Below are positions 38,401 through 50,400 of a stretch of DNA of 64,000 nt, piece after piece. Source of the stretch: Gynuella sp050296195 (GTDB lineage: Bacteria > Pseudomonadota > Gammaproteobacteria > Pseudomonadales > Natronospirillaceae); assembly GCF_050296195.1 (NCBI RefSeq), contig NZ_JBNKRB010000057.1, one strand, 5' to 3'. Within the stretch, counting starts at the first letter, position 1. Each line of letters begins with the position of its first letter. A model generated the notes under the pieces. That model was not told the origin of the DNA. It saw nothing but the letters and a program-made list of their open reading frames with translations, and searched no databases. The position numbers and the translations under genes are program-made.

Positions 38401-41400
38401 CCGAAACTTCCGGACTGGCGCGATCCAATCCCGGGTGTTCATGACGAACGGCCATCTCGTTGCGAAACCGGGAATGGTTATTTGACAGGGTATTGACAGC
38501 AGCAGTTGGCTGCTGCTGAGCGGGTGCTTCAGCGGAATCCGAGGGCCGCCCCAGCAAATGCTCCAGAGCAGGACGATGCTCACGCAGAAGATATTCCGTG
38601 ATCTCGGAAATGTTCTCATACTCAAAGAACAGCGTACCGGGCAGATCAGCAATATCTTTAGCCAGTAACCGGTTCAAATCCATGATCATCACTGAGTCTA
38701 TCCCATAGGCCTGAAGCCGGGCATTTGCATCGATTCTGTCCGGTGCCAACTTGATTACCACCGATAGGGTGTTTTTGAGAAAACGCTCAGTGTTTACGAA
38801 CAAAGGATCATGACTTGCTTCCGGACCGACGGACAGTGGTTGCGAGATCTCACGATCTGCCGGCGCACCGGAATGAACCTTGACCGCACTGGTCGAGAGA
38901 CCCAACGCTGATTCAATCTTGTCCTGTTCACCACGTACAACGACCGCCTGCGAGCAGTCCTGTCTCAGTAGCCATTCGAATGCCCGAATGCCGGCAACGC
39001 CATCAAATGTCTGCATCCCGAAATAGTTTTCATACAAACGCTGGGATTCTTCGTCCAGATCAGCATCCATGCCACCGCTGCTCCACAATGGCCAGTTGAT
39101 GCTCAAGGTCCTGCCGTAACGCTGTCCCTGCTGACGGAGTTGTTCTCTTTTGTCCGCATAACTATCCATAAACCGATTGGCAGCGGCATAACTGCCGGAA
39201 CCGAAATCGCCCAGCATGGCTGAGATGGAGGAAAACAGAATGAAAAAATCAAGCCGTTCTGATTGACTGGCATAATCCAGATTAATCGTTCCCTGAACCT
39301 TTGCCGCAATTGCTTTGGCAAATATCATCTGATCGACTTGTAATATCGGTGTATTATCAACCACACCGGCAATATGGAAAATGCCATTCAAATCCTGAAA
39401 GTGTTCGTTAACCGTCGCAAACAGACGTTGAACATCCTGACTATCGGCGACATCGGCCTGCACATATAAAGCCTTGCCGCCCAATAGCTCCAGGTCTCTG
39501 ATGTGCCGGGTTGTCTGGTCTGTCTGGACTGACCTTCCAACCAATACCAAACGGGCCTGATAGCGTTCGCTCAAATATCGGGCAAATACTTCACCAATGG
39601 CTCCAAGCCCGCCAGTCAGCAGATATACGCCCGCAGTTTTCAGAGGCACCGCCTGATCTAGCATGCCTGACGAATGCAGTGATCGTAACCGTCGCTCATA
39701 CCTGCCTGCGGCGTTAAGGCGAACCTCGCTGCTGTGAATATTTCTGTCAGCGTTCAGTTCTCGCAGCAATAAAGCCAAGTGGCAATTGCCAGTCAACAAT
39801 GTCCGCTCCAGTTGTACCGTCATCGCTTGAAAATATGGATTGGCTTTTATGGTCGAGCGGATGAATCCACCAACGGCGTCATGCTCCGGCCTGATACTGT
39901 CAGCGCCTCCTAAGTATGCGTAGACACAACGGCAACGGTGGTTTGGTCGTGCCGTACTCAATGCCTGAAAGGCAGCGACCATGGAAAATAAGCCCTGATC
40001 GAGGCCTTGCGGCTGCAGAACTTCAGACGTATCCTCAGACTGCTCAAGGTTCCATAGGTGCAGTATGGCGGATGGCATTAATCCGTTTTCATTCAGCTGC
40101 TGAAATAGCTGCTGGTAATCCGAAAAGCTGCTGGGCTCTACTTCAAAGTGATCATCGCCCAACACTTTGAATCCCTCTCCCACTGCAACCCGGATGATCC
40201 TTCGCCATACCCCGGTTAACCCTTCCAACAGTTCAGAGTCAGATTGAAAAATCATTAACACAGCATCAGAGGCGGGATCCTTGCGGGAGGATTGATTGAT
40301 AGTGGCCTTCAGCCATTGTGGCTGATAATACAGAACCGGCTTTTCTGATACCGGCTGTTGCAGAGAGGACTGTTTCCTGAAGGGTCGACAGACAAACTCA
40401 TCGATCCTTACCAGCTCCTGCCCCTGTTCATTCAATACCGATATTTGATATTTGAACAGGTCATGTCGGCTATTGGCTGGTTGTTCCAGTACCCTCGCGT
40501 AGGCATAACAGGTCTCCGGTAGCGCATGGAGTATTTCAATCCGACCAATACTGTAGGGCACTAACAGTAATCCTTGTCCCAGCGTTGCCGGGTAATTGGC
40601 CCAGAAGAGAGTCCTCAATGCACCATCCATCAAGGCCGGGTGCAGCATGAATTCCGATACTTCGTTGCGCGCCTCTTCCGGTAGGCGAATCAATGCCAGC
40701 GCCTGCCGGTCAGCAACCCATAAGGACTGGGTAACTCTGAAGGACGGCCCATAACCAAATCCGACAGCTTCATATTGGCGATAAATATCCGTACCGCCAT
40801 ACACCGTCGCACATCCTTTGGTAAAGGCCTCAACATCGACGACATCGGCTGCACGCTCCTGCCCGGGATCATCCATCAGCAGGCCCTGAGAGTGAATCAC
40901 TTTCTGGCCTTCAGTATCGCTATAGACTTCAAACTGAACACCTCGCGTTTCAGGTTGCAAAGTGATGTAGATGGTTTTGCCGGAGCCTTTGACTTCTATC
41001 GGATGGGTCCAGCTCATTTGTTGAATGACCATAGGTCGATCAGGGCTGGATAAAGCACTGGCGGCGCGCACCATTTCTATGTATGCGACCCCAGGCAATA
41101 TGGATTTGCCATCGACCAGATGGTCTCTCAGGTAGAACTCGTGCCCCTTAAAAGTACGGACAAAACACTGCTGGGTAAGAGTGGAAATATTTTGATCAAT
41201 CAGGGGATGCAGACGTTCTCCCCTTTCAAGGGAATGCTCGGCCAGCCAGCCATCTCCGGAACCAGGTGCCCAACACCGCTCCTGCGCAAATGGATATGTG
41301 GGCAAAGAGACTTTTCTACCCGTCTGATTGAGCGCTTGTGTTTTCCAGTCGATGTTGGCACCGCTCACCCATCGGCGCGCCAATGAAGGAAGGTCTGATA

Positions 41401-44400
41401 TTTGCCCATGACCAGGGTTTACAGCATTATCTCCAGAACCGGACATATTGGAGCCACAGTAGATATCAGCGGCATCCAGATTATTATCCAGATAATGGCT
41501 AATCAGATAGATCAGTCTGGATATATCAGAGGCCACGAACGCAACCCTTTCTTTCATGGCTTCACGGCCGACTTGCAACGTGTAGGCAATGTCGGCAAGA
41601 CTGATGGTATTGGGCAAATCTTCTTCTGCTGCCATAGGGACATTTTGGGGATCTGCCAGTGGCTCAACAAACTCCATCAGACGTTCACATACTATCCGCA
41701 GCCGCTCCTGGGTAGCGGCTGACAGTACAATCAATTGAGGCTCAGGCGATTGCGGCAACATCGCGGCCTGACGGTGTTCGGCAATGATCATATGGGCATT
41801 GACCCCTCCAGCTCCAAAGGAGCTGATCGCCGCGATACGACGCTTTTCGCCTGATAACGGTGGTCGCCAGACAGTCAGATTTTGCTGAACATAAAAGGCG
41901 GTATTGGCAAAATTAATATTTGGATTGAGAGTACCGGAATGTAAGGACGGCACCAGCTGGTGGTGTTTCAACTGCAGTAATACTTTGGTCAACGCCGCAA
42001 TGCCGGCCGCAGATTCGAGGTGACCGATATTGGATTTTACCGAACCGATAGCACAAGACTGCCTAGCAGGAGCATGCTTATCATATACTCTGGACAACCC
42101 GGTAATTTCAATCGGATCTCCGAGAGCTGTACCGGTACCATGGGTTTCAATGTAATTGACATCCTGTGGTCTGATACCCGCTCTGGACATCGCCCGATCA
42201 ATGACATCTGCCTGGGCGACGGGATTGGGAACAGCATACCCATTGGTTTTGCCGCCGTGATTCACAGCACTGCCCAGAATGATTCCGTAAACATGATCAC
42301 CATCAGCCAGGGCCTGACGATAAGGCTTCAACAATACTGCCCCGACGCCTTCTCCCGGCACATATCCACTGCCATCTGCGCCAAAGGAGCGACAACGCCC
42401 ATCTTTTGCCGCAAATTTTCCCTGACTCAGAAAAACATATTTATAAGGATGAATGGATACATTAACACCACCGGCGATAGCAATTTCACTGTCTCCATTA
42501 CGAATACTGTCACAGGCCAAATGGATGGCAGTTAATGATGATGAACACATGGTATCGAGGGCAATACTCGGACCATGGAAGTTAAAAAAGTAGGAGACCC
42601 GATTGGCAATGGAAGCATACATGGAAGCAGTAACGACCGGCCCTCCCTGCATCACCGCTTCGGCACCGAAAAACTGGTATTCACCATACATGACGCCGAC
42701 AAACACGCCGACCCGTTTATCGGCCACCCCCCGGCGGGTATATCCCGCATCTTCCAGCGTTTCCCAACTGGTTTGCAGGAACAGCCGTTCCTGAGGGTCA
42801 ATTAGTTCCGCTTCTTTCGGCGAGATATTAAAAAACAGCGGATCAAAACGATCTACGTGGCTGATAAAACCACCCCATTTGCTATAGCTTCTGCCTTTGC
42901 GGTCTGGATCCGGATCAAAAAAACGATCGTGATCCCAACGGCTACGAGGAATTTCCTCAATACTGTCTCTACCATATTTGAGGTTTTCCCAAAACTGATC
43001 GAGCGTATCGGCGCCGGGATAGCGGCCACTCAAGCCAATTATGGCGACCATATCATCAGCATCACGCTGTAAGGATCGCGAAACTGAAGCCACTGATGTC
43101 AGATGATTGAGATGATTCGATTGGGGTGAAGCAACCGCCGACAAAGCAATATTCCGCGTATGGTCAGAGGTTTTTCCAGACACCAGCTCACGCAATCTGT
43201 CACGATGGTTGGCAATAAAATATCCTGCCAATTCAGTCAGCGTTTGATACTCAAAAAACAGAGTTTTGGAGAGTTCTCCAAATACCGCTTCCAAGGCTTT
43301 GTTCAGTTTTACAATCATGAGGGAGTTAATGCCAAACTGCTCGAAAGGCAGATGTTCATCAAACCCATCTGCTGACAGTTTCATTTCTGTAACAATCATA
43401 TCTTTCAGAAATCGCACTGCCTGGCGATCAAAATCGGCTTGGCTGAAGCCAGTTCTCTCGGATAGAGACTGCCTGGATATCGGTTTTTCCGAAACTGTCG
43501 GTATCTTTAACGCAGTTTCTATTTTGGCCGGATTACCTTCAACGTACATGAGATGTGGCGCATCGATATAAAGAGCCTGAACAACAGCAGCCAGACCATG
43601 ATCCTGAGGGATCGGGCATAATCCCAGCTGTTGCTCCATAAATGCCTGTGATTGTTCATCTGGTCGCATGCCACCCTCCTGCCAGAGTGGCCAGTTGATA
43701 CTGCGACATACGCCATTTCTATGACCACTGGCACGCAGCACTTCCCGATGTTCTGCAAATGCATCCATAAAGGCATTGGCAAATGCATAGTCAGCTTGTC
43801 CGGGATTTCCAAAAACCGCGCTAATAGAAGAAAACAACAGGAAAAATTCCAGCTTCTCATCCTGGGTGTATTGATCCAGATACGTCACTCCCAAGGCTTT
43901 CGGGGCAATGACAGATTCAGCCTGCTCCAAGGTTTTATTGAAGACATAGGCGTCCCGAATGACTCCGGCACAGTGAACAATGCCGTTGATCGAACCATAC
44001 TCTGCTTTCAGCTGTGCAATGAGGCTGCGAACCTGTTCCGGATAACTGATGTCCGACTGAATATAGCGAACGCTGTCGCCCTGGGACTGAAAAGACGCTG
44101 ACCATTCCGCCTTGACCACCTCTGGCGGCCTGCGTCCGACCAATACTATGTTGGGCTCTGAACGGGTACACAAAAGCTTTGCCACGGACACACCGAGTGC
44201 CCCACTGCCACCCGTGACCAGGTACACCCCCGAATGCTTGACAGTTAATTCTGCTATTTCCAAATGACGGAGGTTAAGTCGCTGAGGCTGCCGTATCTTT
44301 CTCTCACGGCCATCATATTGAACACTGACAGAGTCATAGCTGTTGGGATGAAGCTCCGCCATTGCGCAGGTTACAAGCTGTTCTGCCACGTTCTCAACAG

Positions 44401-47400
44401 AAGCCGTATTGCGAGTCATATAGTGGACATTTTTATAGTGAAAAGAAGGATGCTCACGGGCGATGGTATTATGAAACCCGCTCAGACCGCTCAACCATTC
44501 ATTTGCTTCCGCATAAAAGTAAAGTAGATAAACCTCTGCGTTCAGGCGCTGTTTTATCAATTGTTTGGTGAAGAACAACAAAGAATAAAAACCATTGTTC
44601 AGGTAAGCATTGATCGGCTCATGACGTTCGTTGATCTGACTTTCCATCGACCAGAGGTGAAGTACATTAATAGTCAGTCCATGATGCTCGCCGATCATCT
44701 GCGTCAGTTTGACGTAGTCTTCCTCGCTTCCGGGATCAATCTGACAAATATCGTTATCAAGATATTTAAATTCACGTCCCGACTGAACCAGAATAATACG
44801 GGTGTCCATAGCCTTGGATCGAAGGAGCTGATTGCTCAATACATCTTTTGTCTGTGTATCATTGCCAAACACGAAATAGCAGGTGGGACCGGACCGGTGA
44901 TTCGACTGAGCAACTGCCAGCGGTTTTTCAACCCAGGGAAACTGATAAAAACTTCGCTCCGGATCAGCATCAACCCCATCAATATTGATCCTTAGAACCA
45001 GATTGTGAATCCTGATACAGACATGCCCCTGATCGTCCAGAATCGATATATCGTACTTTCTGATCTTTTCCGTCTGCACATGAGGCTGATCGGAAGGTCT
45101 GGCATAAACGTAACAGTTATCCGGGATAGCTCGGATAATCTCAATGGCCTCGATAGACAGCGGTAAATAGCTGCCCCGTCGACCTTGTCCTCTCGCGGCG
45201 AGCAGTACAACCACACTCTGAAATGCACCATCCAGAATAGCAGGATGTAGTTTCAGCGCTTGATTGTCGATATTCGGAGTGCTCGGGAGCACGAGTCTGG
45301 TAACAGATTCGTGGGCGTTATAATAAAACTTCTGGATAACCTGAAATGTGCCGCCATATCGTAATTGACATGACTCAAGCAACTCATAGCATTGTGCGAC
45401 CGTCAGCTGATCAGACACATAACTGATAAGCTCGTTCAGGCCAACCTTATCATCCAGCCATGGCAACTCGCTAAAGAATGCCTGACCATCGCAGAACACC
45501 TGTCGTTCGTTACCGCAGCTACCGCTGTGAAATTCAAAATCAATCTGACTACCACTCACAGACAAACTGACGAAAATCTCAGCATGATGATGGTTAACGC
45601 TGAAAAGCCGTTGAAAGGAAAGGTTCTGTATACGGGTGATACTTTGCTCTGCGGCAGTTTCAACACAGAACCTAGCCATTTCAATGTACGCTGCACCGGG
45701 AAGAACTGTTTGGCCAGACACTTGGTGATCACGCAAGTAAAATTCATTGCCGGTGAATACAGAATGAAACGAGTAGCTTGCCAGTGTAGATATATTTTTA
45801 TCGACCAACGGATGCAGGCGACTCGTACTGACCATAAAGTCTGGTCCAGATGATTCAATCCAGTAACGCTCCCTGGCAAATGGATAGCCCGGTAATGTTA
45901 CCGGCCTTACCTGTCTCCCGGTCCATAACAACTGCCAGTCGACATCCGCTCCCCAGCACCAACACTGGGCCAGTTTTTCCAGTCGTTCATGGTGTAGGCA
46001 CTCGCGGACAAACGCCTGGGCTTCTTGTTTATCCTGGCTCCAGAACAAAGACAACTGCTCTTTGTCCTGCCGTACATTGCCTTTGAGTGTCCGGTTGCCA
46101 TGCCCGGTTGCGGCTACATATCTGTCCAGCTGATCGCACAAATCCGCAATACTGCGAACAACCACAGCCATCCGGACATCCATTTCCTCGCGCCGCGTTT
46201 GTAGCGTATATGCCACTCTGGCCAGTTCCCGAACGGGTAAGGATTCGACCGAGCTCTGAAGAAACGCGCGAAGGTTCTCGACAGCCGCGATCAGACGCTG
46301 TTCGTTTCTCGCGGATAACACAATGATCTGAGCTGGCACTGGTGCAATACCATCTTCCGTCGAAGAGTCCGCAAACTGCTCCAGTACCACATGCGCATTG
46401 GCCCCACCAAATCCAAATGCACTGACGCCCGCTCTTCTGGGCTGCGCGGCCTGGTTCGACGGTGGCAGTGGCCAGGATTGGCTATGCTGAACCACATAAA
46501 ACGGTGTATCTCCGCTTAACCGGATATTAGGGTTAAGGCGTTGATAGTTAAGAGAAGCCGGCAATGCCCCATTCTTCACACATAACAGAGCTTTGATGAA
46601 CCCCGCAATGCCCGAAGCACCCTCGAGGTGACCTATATTGGTTTTAATCGACCCGATACCACACCAGGGTTGTTCGGGTAATGATTGGGATTCCTCTGCC
46701 AGCAACTGCTGAAAAGCCGTCTGCAGCCCTTGAATTTCAATCGGGTCACCCAAAGACGTTCCAGTACCATGTGCTTCTATATACCCAACGGTCAAGGGTG
46801 ACACCCCGGCGTTGCGATAGGCCTGTTTTAGCAGCTCACTTTGTGCCGCGGGTGACGGCGCGGTTAATGAACTCGCCTGACCACCGTGATTAACAGCAGA
46901 ACCACGAATCAGGCCGTGAATGGTATCACCGTCTTGCCGTGCCTCATGCAACGGCTTCAACAAAACAAATGCAGCACCTTCTCCACGCACATAACCATCT
47001 GCGCTGGCATCAAATACCTTGCATCGTCCTTCTCTGGACAACATCCCGGCACGATAGAATGCCAATGTATTCATTGGGCTGCACATCAGGTTGACGCCAC
47101 CGGCCAGGGCCAGCGTACATTCACCATGACGTAGGGCATTTACTGCATAATGAATAGCTACGAGAGAGCTTGAGCAGGCCGTATCAAACAAGACACTGGG
47201 GCCATGGAAGTCGTAAAAATAGGAAATACGGTTTGCCAGAATGGAACCATGGTTTCCAGTCGACAAATGCGCTTCGGGGAGCGTGGATGCTTTCTCCACC
47301 AGCTCGCGATAATCAAAGTGGCAAGCCCCCACATATACCGCCGTCTGACTACCAGCCAGTTTGGATGCTTTATATCCGGCGTTTTCCAGCAACTCCCAGC

Positions 47401-50400
47401 TCAGTTCCAGCAACAACCTTTGCTGAGGATCCATGAGTTCGGCTTCAGCACCACCCAAACGGAAAAATGCCGGATCAAACTCATCAATACGTTCCAAAAA
47501 TGCGCCTGCCCCCAAGCCTCGATCCACCTCCTCAAGGTCAGCAGACAACGGCCATTGCCAGCGGTCTGCCGGCAGATATCCGACAGCTGATTCACCATTA
47601 GCCAGCATCTGCCAGAAGCTGTTCTCATCCGTACAATCACCGGGAAAACGTAGCGCCATACCAATGACGGCAATCGGTGCTTGCTCCAGACCTTCCTTGC
47701 CAGCAGATACATGGGATTCTTCTTTAGAACAGGGAACAGTTAGCATCAGTCCATCATCGGTTACCTCACCAGTCGTTTCCTGACATGAGACTATCGTTGA
47801 TGATGTCTTAGATTCAGTGGAAAAATACTGGTACAACCGGGCTTTGGTATTGTGCTCAAACAGGAACGGAGCATCGAGCAGCTGATTCGTTTTCCTGGAG
47901 AGCAGCGTGCGAATCTCAAGCATTTCAATGGAATCAATACCTGCTTCCATGAACGGCCTGTCCTCGGCCAGTTGCTGGTCCCGGACCTCACCGATAATTT
48001 CAATAAAGACATCATTGATGACAGACTTCATGTGCTCATTAGGTATCTGAGGAGTTTTTACCGGGGGGACTGGTGGGACGTCAGTCGAGCGTTCTTTCTC
48101 TGGTTGTTCCCGGAGAGCTTTTGTCTCTGGAAGCATCGGCGTTTCCATCACACCATGTCTGGTAAAATATTCAACCACCCTGGCTTTGGTGTTGTATTGA
48201 AAAAGGAAGGGAGCGGTCAGATCATGACCGGTTCTACGGGCCAGCAAGGTTCTCAGTTCCAACATTTCGATGGAATCTATACCTGCTTCCATAAACGGAT
48301 GGGTATCTGTCAGCGCCTGGGCACGGCTTTCTCCAAGAATCTCATGGACAACTGTTTCCACTAACTGCTGAACAGGGACCTCGGAATTATTGCTGCCAAC
48401 AGAAAAATTAACCTTTGCGACTGTATTTGCCGTCTCTGTGGCGGACATATGGTTGCCCGCGTGCGCCACCAGTACACTTTGCCTGAATTTTTCTGCATCA
48501 CGAATAAATGGCAACCCATAAGCGGAAATATGTTCAAAACCTGCTTTTTCACAAGCCTGTTCCCAGAGCGAAGAACTTAGCATGCAAACTTTATTCAGAC
48601 GGTCTTGCGGGTCTTCAAATAACCAAGGGCCATGCAAAAAACAACCGGTGTACAGCAGAAAATCCTTCATTGCGGTGAATTCGTTCAATACGAAGACCCC
48701 ACCCGGCTTCAACAGTTTCCTGATTCTCTCCAATGAAGGTACGACCAAGCGGGTATCGTGAAGTACATTGGCGGCGACAACGACTTCGTACTGTTGTTCA
48801 ATAAAACCCTGGACAATCGGATCCTCTTCAATATCCAGTCGCTTGAATTGAACAAACGGATATTGGTCTGAAAAGCGTTTTTGCCCATAACGTGTGAACG
48901 AGCCGGATATATCCGTGTAGTCATACTCCACGTTACCGCCATACGCTTTCAGCCGACAAAGAACTGCCTCCGAAACACCACCGGTACCGGCTCCCACCTC
49001 CAAAATCTTTAGTTTATCAGATGAATAAGCCGCCAGTTTTTGTTCGACCACCGCCAGCACCGATTCGGCAACCAGTTCATTAAAATATCGAGAGACAGGG
49101 TTGTGTATGAACAGTTCTGAGAATAACGACATGTCCCCATTCGCGAACACAACATCATAAATTGAAACATCGCCTCTCAAAACCGCTGGCATGTTGTCCA
49201 GTGTCTCAAAGACCAATTCAATATTGGCGGTATAAGAAGGATATTGCTGAATAAATCGACGCTTAAACTGCTCACGGGCCACTCCCAATTCTTTAGGCAT
49301 AAGGCGGAAATAATTTGAGTTAGCCCGCAAGCCTTGAGGGGTTTGGTCAACAACCTGATGAGCAATCAATATATCCACAAGACAGTCAAGCAGCTGACGA
49401 TACTTAGGCTCAACCCCCATCGTGTCTGCCAATTGCAGAGTATTCGGATAAATTATTTGCTGGTCTAAAAAAATCCCCATCCGACTAAAGTTATGTATCA
49501 ACCAGGTAACACAGAATTCGTCGAGTACGGCTTCAACATGAATGTCATCTTCAGACTCATCCAGAGGATATCGGCGAACAAACCTTGTCAGCGTTTCTGA
49601 TAATTTGACAGGAAAAATAACTTCTGTTTCACGATGGTTAATGATGCTCTCTGTCACTAAACGTTCATCACCAACAACTGCTTCAATATTGGTGGTGATT
49701 TGGTGGTAATACCTCGCAAACTGATAGAGTAGTTCCGACACTTCTGAATCATAGGCACACATATATAACAGTTCTGCGACAGGGCCATTATCTTGATGGA
49801 GCCATTGCAGGCCGGGTGATCTGCTTTCCCGTGGTGCGGGATCATTGGCTATTCTCTGTGAATAGATTACCGCGACCACCTTCCCCTCCTGGGTGGCAAC
49901 CCATTGTCCGGTTGGATACTGTTGAATACGCTGAGCAATAGTCACCTGATCGGAAAAGTCCGATACCATTCCGTCCTGTTCGCACCGTTGTTTCTCCATG
50001 CGTTCAAGCACCGGAATATCATCGACATCCGCAATTCTTAAACACCAGCGGCATTGTCGAAAATAGTTCAGTGTAATTCTGGTGAAGGGATAAATCCGTG
50101 GATAAGTCTTGGCGAGTACAAACTCAGGGATCAGCCCGGATTCTGCAGTGGCAGCAATAAAATCCGCAGCCTCCAATAACAGTTGCGATGAAAATCGATG
50201 ATAGGCATCAAAATTAAGGCTTTCGGTCTGTGACCGATGCTGATTTATCGCCTGGGTTCCCAAACAGTGGACTTCGAGTATCAAAAACCCGAACCTGGAC
50301 CGTATTTCAGCCCATCGAGACATATGCTCCACCAGACTCTGGTAGGCGGCTTCTGGCATTAGACGGGTACCGTCAGGATGAGTAAAAGATCCATAAACAT

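Noticed and set aside
49619..50056. A complete, active GNAT decarboxylase/loading domain
   Set aside because: The stretch is too short and its second half cannot be seen before MT2 begins; treated as GNAT-like or pseudo.
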